A stretch of 64,000 nucleotides of DNA, from the NCBI GenBank assembly GCA_016342355.1, contig JAEINP010000012.1, positions 49,031-113,030 on the forward strand, in the 5' to 3' direction. Under the pieces are notes generated by a model that searched no databases, had not been told where the DNA came from, and was given only the letters and a program-made list of their open reading frames with translations. The DNA comes from Desulfatibacillum sp. GTDB lineage: Bacteria; Desulfobacterota; Desulfobacteria; Desulfobacterales; Desulfatibacillaceae. This document shows, one piece after another, positions 9,076 through 18,038 of this stretch (the stretch's first letter is position 1; each line of letters opens with the position of its first letter). A program made the translations under genes and the position numbers.

Positions 9076-10686
9076 GTGGGCGAAATGGGCATGATTGCCG
9101 AAACCCCGCGCAACGCCGCCATCTATGCCATCCGGGACAGCCAATTGGTCCGGATCGACAAGGCGGCCTTTGAAAAAATACTGGATCAGTATCCCAGGAT
9201 TTCCCTGAACTTCATGCGGAGCCTTGTGGACCGGACAAAGAAAATGGAGGACGCGGAACATAAAAAAGGAACCCAAATAAACATAGCCGTGGTCCCGGCC
9301 AGCCCCCGGGTCGCTCTGAGGGGTTTTGCCGCCCGTTTAAACAAGGCCCTCTCCAAATACGGCAGGGTATTGCACCTTTCCAGCGACCGCCTGGACCGCC
9401 ATTGGGGTATGCCTGCAATGAGCCAGGTCTCCGCCGAAGATCCCAAATACAGCCGCCTTTCCACGTGGTTGGACGAACAGGAAACCAAATACCAATACAT
9501 TGTCTACGAAACCGACCGGGAATCCTCCAACTGGACCAGCCGGTGCCTGCAACAGGCGGATCATATTCTGGTGGTGGCCGACGCCGGAACCAGCTCAAAC
9601 ATCAAGGAAATCGAGTGGGAGCTGTACTCGGAAACCGACACAATGGCCAAGCCGAAAATCTCCCTGATCCTGATCCATCCCGATGATTCCAAGCCCCCAT
9701 GGGGCACCCGCTACTGGCTGGCGCCCCGAAAACTGGACATGCACCACCATGTTTGCTGGAACAAAGACGGGGATTTTGAAAGGGTGGCCCGCTTTGTCAC
9801 GGGAAATCCCATCGGCCTGGTCCTGGGCGGCGGCGGCGCCAGGGGTTTTGCCCATCTTGGCGTCATAAAGGCATTGGAGGAATCGGGCATCCCCATCGAC
9901 ATGATTTGCGGCGCCAGCATCGGGGCCATCATGGCAGGATTTATGGCCATGGGCCTGGATCACGCCACCCGCATGGATCTGTGCCGAAAAGGCTTTGTGG
10001 ACATCAACCCCCTGGGAGACTATACCCTGCCCCTGGTGGCCCTGGTCCAAAGCAAAATCCTGGACAAACAAATCAGACAAGGCTTCGGGGATACGGACAT
10101 TGAAGACCTGTGGATCAACTATTTCTGCGTCTCATCCAACCTCACCACCGCCCGCATCGTCATCCATGACCGGGGCGCCCTATGGCAAGCGGCCCGGTCC
10201 AGCATTTCCCTGCCGGGAATCCTCATGCCCGTCCTCCGCAAGGGCTGCCTGCTGGTGGACGGAGGGGTGATAAACAACCTTCCGGCGGATATCATGCGCG
10301 AACGCTTTGGGGGATTCATCATGATGGTGGACGTAAGCCCGGACGAAGACCTTAAAATCCCCAAGGACCTGCAAAAAATCCCCTCCACCAACTCCCTGCT
10401 GTGGAGCCGCATCAATCCCTTTAAAAAACGCATCGCCATCCCCGGCATTCTGGATATCATCATGCGCACCATCCTCCTGTCCAGCATCAACCAGTCCGAC
10501 AGGGTTCGGAAAGAGGTGAATCATTTCTTCTATCCCCCCACCGAGGCTTTCGGACTACTGGATTTTAAAATGTTGGACCCAATTTGCCGGGCGGGGTATG
10601 AATACGCCCGCCAGGAACTGGAAGACTGGAAACTGCTGACAGAGGATATGTGGGAGTTCAAACTTTCCCAAAGCATGCTGCATTAA
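9076..10686 (+). CDS. Patatin-like phospholipase with partial cNMP domain (C-terminal part of the split gene)
   Basis: 536 aa if started at GTG 9076, but the frame is open upstream to the A8 run at 9038-9045 and the true protein probably begins at 8417. It opens with the second half of a cNMP-binding domain and has a ~150-residue middle region as in bacterial NTE-like proteins. The patatin hydrolase domain follows at ~248-440: oxyanion loop GGGGARGFAHLG, nucleophile serine in GASIGA, and catalytic Asp in LVDGGVINNLP. It is a predicted serine lysophospholipase/phospholipase of the NTE type, regulated by nucleotide binding. All catalytic residues are intact, which argues against an old pseudogene. 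Confidence 0.85.
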   Translation: MGEMGMIAETPRNAAIYAIRDSQLVRIDKAAFEKILDQYPRISLNFMRSLVDRTKKMEDAEHKKGTQINIAVVPASPRVALRGFAARLNKALSKYGRVLHLSSDRLDRHWGMPAMSQVSAEDPKYSRLSTWLDEQETKYQYIVYETDRESSNWTSRCLQQADHILVVADAGTSSNIKEIEWELYSETDTMAKPKISLILIHPDDSKPPWGTRYWLAPRKLDMHHHVCWNKDGDFERVARFVTGNPIGLVLGGGGARGFAHLGVIKALEESGIPIDMICGASIGAIMAGFMAMGLDHATRMDLCRKGFVDINPLGDYTLPLVALVQSKILDKQIRQGFGDTDIEDLWINYFCVSSNLTTARIVIHDRGALWQAARSSISLPGILMPVLRKGCLLVDGGVINNLPADIMRERFGGFIMMVDVSPDEDLKIPKDLQKIPSTNSLLWSRINPFKKRIAIPGILDIIMRTILLSSINQSDRVRKEVNHFFYPPTEAFGLLDFKMLDPICRAGYEYARQELEDWKLLTEDMWEFKLSQSMLH

Positions 10687-10699
10687 ATCCGGAATCGGA

Positions 10700-11377
10700 C
10701 TAGGACCAATACAACCCGGCCAATACGGCATAGACAATGGCTGGCGCAAGGTTTCCGGTGCGGATTTTCTTCAAGTCCAAAATATTAAGCCCAATGGCCA
10801 TGACCAGAATCCCCCCCGTGGATGTGAGGGCGTTCAATACCGCAGGCGCCTTTAAAAACAACATGTGGGAGGCGGCCAGAGTCAGGCCCCCCTGGACCAC
10901 CAACACGGAAAGAGCGGAAAACGCCACCCCAATCCCCAGAGTGGAGGCCAGAGCCAAAGAAGCCGCGCCATCCAGAATGGATTTGGTAAACAACAGGGTG
11001 GGATCATGCTTGACGCCGTCATCAATACAGCCCAGGATCATCATGGCGCCCACCAGATAGATGATTGTGGCCGTGACAAAACCCTCCACAAAGGTGGGAG
11101 AAGCCGAACCCATCAGGCCCTTCAGTTTTTCCGCCATTTTTTCCAGGAGCCGTTCAATCTGCATCATTTCCCCGGTGAGGGCCCCCAGGGCCACACACGC
11201 TACCGTAACCAATGGTCTGGTCCCTTCCAGGGCCATACTCATTCCCAGGTAGATAATGCACAGGCCAAGGCCCTGCATGAGGATTTCCTTAATGCGCGCA
11301 GGCAGGCGTTTTCCCGCCGCCATGCCCACAAAGCTGCCGATCAATATGGCCCCGGTGTTTACTATGGTTCCTAACAC
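10700..11377 (-). CDS. DUF554 family membrane protein
   Basis: 225 aa, with about six to seven hydrophobic segments. The start MLGTIVNTGAILIGSFVG and the repeats of GLGLCIIYLGMSMAL and LNILDLKKIRTGN match the DUF554 family (E. coli YqgA, B. subtilis YdfK), inner-membrane proteins of unknown transport role. It is convergent with the patatin gene, with 13 bases between the stops. No partner gene is visible. Confidence 0.88.
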   Translation of the reverse strand: MLGTIVNTGAILIGSFVGMAAGKRLPARIKEILMQGLGLCIIYLGMSMALEGTRPLVTVACVALGALTGEMMQIERLLEKMAEKLKGLMGSASPTFVEGFVTATIIYLVGAMMILGCIDDGVKHDPTLLFTKSILDGAASLALASTLGIGVAFSALSVLVVQGGLTLAASHMLFLKAPAVLNALTSTGGILVMAIGLNILDLKKIRTGNLAPAIVYAVLAGLYWS

Positions 11378-11420
11378 AATATTTCCTTAAGAGTGTCCGG
11401 GGCAAAGCATGGCAGACAGC

Positions 11421-11840
11421 CTATTCGCCCAGGTGTTTCATGAGAATCCGGTAATCGTCCTCGTAAATGTCCACAAACCGAATGCCCACTTCATACCCCG
11501 AGCCCCCGGAATTGATTGTACACCGGACAACCTCCCCTTCCGCTGCAATGGGAATAGAGGAAACCGCCAAATACATGGGAAGGCGTCTTTTGATTTGGTC
11601 CAGGTCCGCAATCCGGATGATCAGGCCCAGCACGGCGCCCACTTCATAAGAGGCGGCGCTGTAAAAACAAAGGCCTCCCTCGCTGATATCCTTTCCCTTC
11701 GCTATTTCCGAGGCCTGGTTGAAACTGTCATGCTCCAGCCTCCCGGAAAGGGCACGGGAACGGTTGTTGATCTGGATCGTGATATTCTTTGCGTACCTTG
11801 TGTGGGTTCTTCTTTCCTCCCCGGTTTTTGGCAGGCCCAT
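11421..11840 (-). CDS. PilZ-domain protein
   Basis: 139 aa using ATG 11840, chosen because a strong GGGGGAAG lies six bases ahead; the same frame runs upstream to 11996 without a comparable site. The PilZ signature is partly visible: R-x-x-x-R at ERRTHTRY near the N-terminus, then D-x-S-x-x-G at KDISEGGLCF. A beta-barrel-like remainder ends with VRCTINSGGSGYEVGIRFVDI. PilZ domains bind cyclic di-GMP and usually act through protein contacts. Both RxxxR and DxSxxG are present, so ligand binding is plausible. Relevant here because a c-di-GMP riboswitch occurs in the same window. Confidence 0.85.
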   Translation of the reverse strand: MGLPKTGEERRTHTRYAKNITIQINNRSRALSGRLEHDSFNQASEIAKGKDISEGGLCFYSAASYEVGAVLGLIIRIADLDQIKRRLPMYLAVSSIPIAAEGEVVRCTINSGGSGYEVGIRFVDIYEDDYRILMKHLGE

Positions 11841-12116
11841 CAGAAACTTCCCCCTTTCACTCCTCCAAAGGCTTGCACGGCCAATTTCATCCGCAAGCCA
11901 AATAGCCAATTGACTGGCATTTACACACTGTCCCTGAAATTTGTCAAGAAAGGACCACAGGCAACCCCGAGGGCGGGGATGCCGCCCCAAAGGCAAGGGA
12001 AAAACCTTTTAATCCCCGGGGAAGTGTGGCACAATAAAAGTTTGGGCTTTTCCCGCAAACACGGTTCCGACGAACCCCGGGCAAAGCCGGTATCCATCAT
12101 TGTGTAAGGAGACACC

Positions 12117-14084
12117 ATGGTCCCCAATAAACCGGAAATCCTGGCCCCTGCCGGAGACAAAACCTGTTTCCTGGCCGCCGTTGCCGGAGGCGCAGACGCC
12201 ATTTACATGGGCCTCAAACATTTTTCAGCCCGTATGGCGGCCCAGAATTTTTCCATGGCCGAGCTGGCCCAGTTGCGCCACCTTGCGGACGAAAAAAATG
12301 TGCGCATGTACATTGCCATGAATGTCATGGCCAAGTCCGGGGACCTGGAAGCCGTGGGCAGGCAGGTGGACAAACTCCGGCGCTACGTCGGGCCGGACGC
12401 CCTCATTGTCCAGGATCTTGGCGTGGCCGCCGTGGCCCGGCAGGCGGGATATCAGGGCGAAATACACCTTTCCACCCTGGCCAACGTCACCCATCCCGCG
12501 GCCCTGGCCATGGTCCATGAAAAACTGGGAATCAACCGGGTGATCCTGCCCCGGGAGCTTTCCATCGACGAAATCAAGCTGTGCAGCCAGGCCTGCCCGG
12601 AGACCATGACCCTGGAAGTCTTTGTCCACGGCGCCCTGTGCTACGGCATATCCGGCAGATGCTACTGGAGCACCTACCTGGGAGGCAAAAGCAGCCTGAG
12701 GGGACGCTGTGTCCAGCCCTGCCGCAGGCTGTATTCCCAAAGAGGAGGCGCCAAAGCCAGGCTTTTTTCCTGTCAGGACCTGAGCCTGGACGTTCTGGCG
12801 AAAATCATGCTGGAAGCCCCCAAGGTGGTTGGGTGGAAAATCGAAGGCCGCAAAAAGGGTCCCCATTATGTGTACCATGTCACACGGGCCTACAAGCTCC
12901 TGCGCGATAATCCCGGACCGGACGAAAAAAAAGAAGCCCTGGAATTGCTGGAACGCGCTTTGGGCCGCCAGGGTTCCCGATACAATTTTCTGCCCCAACG
13001 GCCTTTCAGCCCCATTGTCCCGGAAAAAACCACGGCTTCAGGCCTGCAAATAGGCAGAACCCACCGGGAAAAAAGGGGATTCTCCGTGTCCTGCCGGGAA
13101 AAACTCCTGGGTGGAGACATTCTCCGCGTGGGCTTTGAGGACGAAGCCTGGCACCAGACCATCCTCATCCGCAAAGGCCAGCCCAAGGCAAAACCCGTGC
13201 TTTGCAAACAAGCAGGCGCCCTGCCCCCGGAAGGCGCCCCGGTTTTTCTCATCGACCGCAAAGACCCGGAAATGATGCAGGAAATCAAGGACCTGAGCGC
13301 CCGACTGGAACAATTCCCCACCCGGGAAATCACGCCTTCCACCTTTTCCGTACGCATGCCCAAGCCTAAAACAGGCCGAATCAACACCCAGACCATGCAT
13401 GTAAACCGCCATCCCCCCAAAGGGCGGGCTCCGGGCAGCCGGGGCCTGTGGCTGGACCCGACCAACGTCAAAGGTACGCATCAAAAAATAGCCTCGGACA
13501 TCTGGTGGTGGCTGCCGCCCGTGATCTGGCCCAACGAGGAGGAATGGTTCGCCAAACTCGTGGCAAAGGCCCTGTCAAAAGGCGCCAAACGGTTCGTGGC
13601 CAACGCGCCCTGGCAGGCGGCTTTCCTCGCCATGTCCAAAAGGCCCGTCACCATGTGGGCCGGTCCCTTTTGCAACGCCGCCAATGTGCTGGCCATCAAC
13701 CAATTGCGCAAGCTGAACTACGAAGGGGTGATCCTCAGCCCCGAGCTTACGGCTGACGACTATCTCAGGCTGCCTCGGGAAAGCTCCCTGCCCCTGGGAC
13801 TGGTCACGGACGGCCTCTGGCCCCTGTGCGTATCCCGCACCATCGCCGAGGGAATCCGGGAGGAGGAAGCCATCACCAGCCCCATGGGCGAAACCCTGTG
13901 GGTGCGAAAATACGGCCAGAATTATTGGGTGTACCCTGGCTGGCCCATGAGCCTGTCCACTGAGAAAAGAGCCCTGGACGAGGCGGGCTACGCCTTATTT
14001 GTAGGCTTGCACGAGCCCTGGCCCAAGACGGTCCCCAGAGCCAACCGCACCAGCCAGATCAACTGGAACCTCAAACTGCTGTAG
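12117..14084 (+). CDS. Peptidase U32 family protein, RlhA-like (23S rRNA hydroxylation)
   Basis: 655 aa with start ATG 12117 after TAAGGAGACACC. The N-terminal TIM-barrel-like part opens with KPEILAPAGDKTCFLAAVAGGADAIYMG and carries the U32 signature EVFVHGALCYGISGRCYWS. Cysteines at CVQPCRR fit the Fe-S ligand set of this family. Length and layout resemble E. coli RlhA (YdcP), which with prephenate-derived chemistry hydroxylates C2501 of 23S rRNA, rather than the shorter TrhP/UbiU/UbiV members. Substrate assignment is by similarity of length only. The second half is less conserved. It stands alone on the plus strand. Confidence 0.85.
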   Translation: MVPNKPEILAPAGDKTCFLAAVAGGADAIYMGLKHFSARMAAQNFSMAELAQLRHLADEKNVRMYIAMNVMAKSGDLEAVGRQVDKLRRYVGPDALIVQDLGVAAVARQAGYQGEIHLSTLANVTHPAALAMVHEKLGINRVILPRELSIDEIKLCSQACPETMTLEVFVHGALCYGISGRCYWSTYLGGKSSLRGRCVQPCRRLYSQRGGAKARLFSCQDLSLDVLAKIMLEAPKVVGWKIEGRKKGPHYVYHVTRAYKLLRDNPGPDEKKEALELLERALGRQGSRYNFLPQRPFSPIVPEKTTASGLQIGRTHREKRGFSVSCREKLLGGDILRVGFEDEAWHQTILIRKGQPKAKPVLCKQAGALPPEGAPVFLIDRKDPEMMQEIKDLSARLEQFPTREITPSTFSVRMPKPKTGRINTQTMHVNRHPPKGRAPGSRGLWLDPTNVKGTHQKIASDIWWWLPPVIWPNEEEWFAKLVAKALSKGAKRFVANAPWQAAFLAMSKRPVTMWAGPFCNAANVLAINQLRKLNYEGVILSPELTADDYLRLPRESSLPLGLVTDGLWPLCVSRTIAEGIREEEAITSPMGETLWVRKYGQNYWVYPGWPMSLSTEKRALDEAGYALFVGLHEPWPKTVPRANRTSQINWNLKLL

Positions 14085-14161
14085 AAAATGGGGAGCAACA
14101 AGGGGTCTCCCCTTCCCTGGCGCGAGATTTCCATTGTTTTCATGAGTATGCCCTGAAAGAT

Positions 14162-14533
14162 TTATTGCAGGACGATAAGCGGCAAATGAACGCCCCCGAC
14201 CAGGGCGGTGGACACCAAGATGGTTTTTGACAGGGCGTTGCCAAACTCGTTTTGCCCGTGCCCCCTAAGCAAAAGATGCAATCCCAGATGGACCATAAAA
14301 AAAATATCCATGGTCACCTGAAACCAAAACCGGGCGGTTTGGGAGGGGTGTCCCGCAAACCAAAGCACCAGCATGAACAGAGGGATATGGAGAACCACAA
14401 AGGTTTGGTAGGCCGCGTCCTCTTTAAGCCTGTTGATGAGGGGAAACATGCGCCATTCATGCCGGTGAATGGCGTCCAGTTCGTGGGTGATTAGCAGGGC
14501 GATTCCCAAATAAAACAGTACATCGATTGCCAT
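14162..14533 (-). CDS. Small four-helix membrane protein (DUF6713-like)
   Basis: 123 aa with about four hydrophobic helices. A conserved-looking HELDAIHRHEWRMFP follows helix 1, and a second histidine pair sits in FMVHLGLHLLLRGH; His/Glu spacing of this kind suggests a metal or haem environment, but that is a guess. It resembles small integral membrane proteins annotated as DUF6713. The start ATG 14533 is the only good one. It lies 63 bases downstream of the MMPL gene's stop on the same strand, so it may be the last gene of that unit. Function unknown. Confidence 0.7.
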   Translation of the reverse strand: MAIDVLFYLGIALLITHELDAIHRHEWRMFPLINRLKEDAAYQTFVVLHIPLFMLVLWFAGHPSQTARFWFQVTMDIFFMVHLGLHLLLRGHGQNEFGNALSKTILVSTALVGGVHLPLIVLQ

Positions 14534-14596
14534 TTACACGCTCCGTTCAGGGCTTCATGCCTCGGGCATACCTGAAATCATTCCGAAAAAAGAACT

Positions 14597-17500
14597 CTAC
14601 AGCTTTCGGATCACGGGTTGATCCCCCTCTTCCCGGCTTGTCTTGAGGGCCTGGAGGGCCTTGCCCAGGAGTTGCCCCGACCCCCGGTTTCCGTCCCGGC
14701 CGGACAGGACGAATCCCATGGCCACGCCCGGCTTCCAACCCGAAATTCCATCGTCACACGCCTGTTGGACCGCAACAAATAGATCCTGGCAGGCGCTTTC
14801 CAGGGCGCAGGCGTCCGTGTCCGACACCAGCACGCCAAACTGGCGATCATCCAGCCGCGCAAGGACCGCATGTTTGGGAAGCAGGCGGTTGAGAAGCCGT
14901 CCTGTTTTTTCCAGCATTTGGTTGGCGGCGTTTTCCGGGGCCGGGGTTTGCCCGGGCGCCAGGAGTTCCAGAACCCCCACCCCAAAATGGTATCCAAAAC
15001 GGCGGGACCGCTCTCCTTCCTTGGAAAGCTCCATAAGAAAGGAGTCAAGGCCGGGAAGCCCTGTGGCGTCATCCAGCAGGCCGGTTTTTGCCAGACTGTG
15101 GGTGGTTTTTTCCAGGCGGTCGGCCAAAATCCCCATGAGGTTGAAAAACAGACGGAAGGCGGCAGGCGGATAAAGCCACTGCAGGCGTTTGATCATCTTT
15201 CTGTTGATTTCCAGCAGTTCCACATCTTTTCCGGCAACCACCGTGGCGGAACGGGGCGCCTCCCGCACCAGACCCATCTCCCCCACAATGTCTCCCGCAG
15301 GTAACAGGGCCACATGCATATGTCGCTGGAAATTGTCCGTGGAATCCATGGCGTTCATGCTGTCGCGCACTTCCAGGTTGCCTGACAGAATGGCGTACAT
15401 GGAGACGCTGGGGTCTCCCTTGCGAAACAGGACCTGCCCCGGCGCCATTTCCCGGATGCCGCCAGCCAGAAGCACACAGTGGATCTGGTGCCGGGTTAGC
15501 CCCTTGAAAATGGGCAGGCCTTTGTCCGGGTCCCGGCCCATGCGAAGCCGCACCATGTCCCACAAGGTGACCAGGGGCACGTGGAGCATCATGGAGGGCA
15601 GAAGGACCAAATCCCCCACCAGGGCGGCCAGCATGGTCACGGCCATCATGGCGCCAAAAAGCGCGGTGGGCTGAAAACTGGAAAACATAAGCACGGAAAA
15701 ACCCAGCCCAATGGTCAGGGTAGTGAACACAATGGGACGCCCTATGGTGGCCAGGGTGGCGGCAAGCGCCCTTTTTTCGTCCAGGTCCTTTTTGAATTCA
15801 ATGTTGTAATGGAAAAGATAATGGATGGTGTCATCCACGGCCAAACCAATGGCGATGCTGGCGATGAGGCTGGTGACCAGGGACAACTCCACGCCCATCC
15901 AGCCCATGAGCCCAAAATTGATCACAATGGGAAACAGGTTCGGCAAAATGGCCACCGCGCCCGCCTTGAAGGATAAAAACAGCAGGAACATCATGCCGAA
16001 AATCAGGACCATGGTGATGGACAGGCTCTTGATCTGGCCCTGGGCCACCAGATCGCTGGTGGCGGAGATCACGATCCCGAACCCCGTGGCGTGGCAGACG
16101 GCGTCCGATCCAAAGACCTGCCTGCAAATATTTTCCATGCGGTCCTTGGCGGCCATAAAGTCGCTGGAGCCTGAGATATGGGTCAACAGCAGGATATTGG
16201 CCGAGGAAAAATCCGGCGTCATAAACCGGGACAGGGTTTTTTCGCCGATCATGGTTTTCATGGTGTTGATGTCCATGCGCACCATATACCCCTGGTCGGG
16301 CAGAATGTAGGCGTCCTCCGCATACTGGTTGGAGGCGTAATGGGCCAGACGCAGATAATCGGCCACGGACACGGCCTTGTCCACCTTGTCCACATCAACC
16401 AGAAGGCCGGACAAACGGCTCAGCCGCGCAAGATTTTGGGGGTCTTCAAAAAAATCCGGGATGTCTGTTTTCACCACCACATTGACGGGAAAACTGCCGC
16501 AAAGATCCTTGTACACAGCATGAAAATTTTGCAGCACCGGAGCATCAGGCCTAAAATACTTGCACGGATTGGTTTCCACCCGCACCCGGAATATTCCTGC
16601 TGTCCCAAAGACCACAAGCAGGAGGGCAACCGCGAAGATCCTTTTCTGGTGATGGAGGTTCAGATGGATCACCAGCGCCAAAAACCTGTCTGCAAAATCC
16701 TTTTTGCGCCCCCCTGCCCTTCTGATTTTTGGGGGTGGAAACACCATGATCAGGGCGGGCAGCCAGGTCAGCAGAATGACTAGCAGGCAGACCATGCCCA
16801 CGCAGGAGAAAACCGCGAACTCACGAATGGCGTCGATGCGGTTGACCATCAAAGAGCTCAGGCCCACAATGGTGGTTCCCACTGCCAGGGAGGTGGGAAG
16901 CCGCAACTCCCTGCAAACAGACCAGGCCGCGGCTTCCGCGCCCTGGCCCGTTTCCATGGCCCGGATGTATGCCGTGACAAAATGCAGGCAATAGGCAGTG
17001 CCCACCGCTATGAGGAACACGGGCACAATCATGGTGAGCATGGAAAGAGCGGTGCCGGTCCAGCCCATTAGCCCAATCGTCCACGCCAGGGCCAGAGTGA
17101 TGCAGGACAGGGGAAACACCAGCCCCTGGACGCAACGGAACAGCAGCAGCAGTAAAAGGGCGATCACCAGATAGGTAAAGGGGGGCAGGCGGAAAAAATC
17201 CCGCTCCGTGAACCGGGCAAGGGCCAGGGATACAATGGGCATGCCCACGGAATAGAAGGACAAACCATCCCGCTCCACGTCCAGGACCGCAGAAATTTTC
17301 GCCACAAGCTCTTCCGGGTTCCGGGTGTCGTCCAGCACCAGGGTCAGGCCCGCCACGGTGCGGTCTTTGTTGACAAGCTGGGAGTCAAACAGCTCAATGG
17401 GGCCGATGACGTCCCGAAACCGCTCAAGGGTCATGCCGCCAGCGCCCAATTCCCGTAGGGCCGTGGGGAGGGAGATCACCTTTTCCACGCCGGGAAGCCG

Positions 17501-17800
17501 GGAAAGCCTCCTGTCCAGTTGCTCCAGATGCGCGAACGTAGTGGGCGCGAACACGTTATCGGCCCTGGCCACCACCTGGATGACCTGCTGTTCCCCAAAA
17601 AGCCGGGTGGTTTCCTCGTAGATGGCCGTTTCGGGAAGATCGCGGATTACCAGGTCATGCAGGGAGGTTTCCAAACGAAGATGGAGCAAACCAAAGCCCA
17701 GGATGGCGGTAAGAACCAGCACGGCGGCCATGGTAAGCCGGGGGGCCTTAAGCATGCGCTCCAGGCAGGCGTCGTAGGATAGGGCGCGGCGCAATTTCAT
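14597..17800 (-). CDS. MMPL/RND-type exporter fused to cNMP-binding and degenerate GGDEF-like domains
   Basis: 1067 aa from ATG 17800 (GGGAGGAG nine bases upstream); a TTG at 17836 is an alternative. Two RND/MMPL halves are seen, each with a large extracytoplasmic loop and a bundle of about six helices (IVPVFLIAVGTAYCLHF and SLIASIAIGLAVDDTIHYLFH). This matches hopanoid/lipid exporters of the MMPL class. After the last helix a cNMP-binding domain (~775-895; FRKGDPSVSMYAILSGNLEV, GDIVGEMGLVREAPRSAT) follows. A final ~160 residues are GGDEF-like, with the start DDATGLPGLDSF but LDDRQFGV where RxGGDEF should be. Catalysis is therefore lost. The likely role is regulated export of a lipid. Confidence 0.88.
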   Translation of the reverse strand: MKLRRALSYDACLERMLKAPRLTMAAVLVLTAILGFGLLHLRLETSLHDLVIRDLPETAIYEETTRLFGEQQVIQVVARADNVFAPTTFAHLEQLDRRLSRLPGVEKVISLPTALRELGAGGMTLERFRDVIGPIELFDSQLVNKDRTVAGLTLVLDDTRNPEELVAKISAVLDVERDGLSFYSVGMPIVSLALARFTERDFFRLPPFTYLVIALLLLLLFRCVQGLVFPLSCITLALAWTIGLMGWTGTALSMLTMIVPVFLIAVGTAYCLHFVTAYIRAMETGQGAEAAAWSVCRELRLPTSLAVGTTIVGLSSLMVNRIDAIREFAVFSCVGMVCLLVILLTWLPALIMVFPPPKIRRAGGRKKDFADRFLALVIHLNLHHQKRIFAVALLLVVFGTAGIFRVRVETNPCKYFRPDAPVLQNFHAVYKDLCGSFPVNVVVKTDIPDFFEDPQNLARLSRLSGLLVDVDKVDKAVSVADYLRLAHYASNQYAEDAYILPDQGYMVRMDINTMKTMIGEKTLSRFMTPDFSSANILLLTHISGSSDFMAAKDRMENICRQVFGSDAVCHATGFGIVISATSDLVAQGQIKSLSITMVLIFGMMFLLFLSFKAGAVAILPNLFPIVINFGLMGWMGVELSLVTSLIASIAIGLAVDDTIHYLFHYNIEFKKDLDEKRALAATLATIGRPIVFTTLTIGLGFSVLMFSSFQPTALFGAMMAVTMLAALVGDLVLLPSMMLHVPLVTLWDMVRLRMGRDPDKGLPIFKGLTRHQIHCVLLAGGIREMAPGQVLFRKGDPSVSMYAILSGNLEVRDSMNAMDSTDNFQRHMHVALLPAGDIVGEMGLVREAPRSATVVAGKDVELLEINRKMIKRLQWLYPPAAFRLFFNLMGILADRLEKTTHSLAKTGLLDDATGLPGLDSFLMELSKEGERSRRFGYHFGVGVLELLAPGQTPAPENAANQMLEKTGRLLNRLLPKHAVLARLDDRQFGVLVSDTDACALESACQDLFVAVQQACDDGISGWKPGVAMGFVLSGRDGNRGSGQLLGKALQALKTSREEGDQPVIRKL

Positions 17801-17842
17801 GGCAAGGGGCTCCTCCCTAAGAAGGCCTCCGGTCAATCCCGG

Positions 17843-17998
17843 TCAGGTTGAAGAATAACGCGCTGGCTTCCGCTCCCCGGGGAGATCTGGCGAACAATTA
17901 GTTCTTCCGCCCACCACAAAGGGCCGGATCGCGTTTTCCGCCGTATTGTTGTCAGGCTTCAAATAGCCATCTTCCCTGATCGCTGTTTGGTATGGGCG
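17843..17998 (-). pseudogene. IS66-family transposase C-terminal remnant
   Basis: Reading the minus strand from 17998 to a TGA at 17843 gives about 51 codons containing EDGYLKPDNNTAENAIRPFV, followed by VGGRTN and a degraded SPDLPGERKPARYSS. This is the hallmark C-terminal DDE region of IS66 TnpC (consensus DNN-AE-A-RP), including the D and E. The expected continuation beyond YS is missing and no upstream part or inverted repeats are seen, so this is a decayed fragment. It fills the gap between the MMPL gene and the oxidoreductase gene. Confidence 0.8.
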
Positions 17999-18038
17999 GT
18001 CCGCCTTTCATCCGCAATCATAAAAAACGGGCCTTCCG

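Noticed and set aside
14085..14161. GGGGAG / CTCCCC hairpin as terminator of the U32 gene
   Set aside because: Stem of five to six bases with no T-run; too weak to list.
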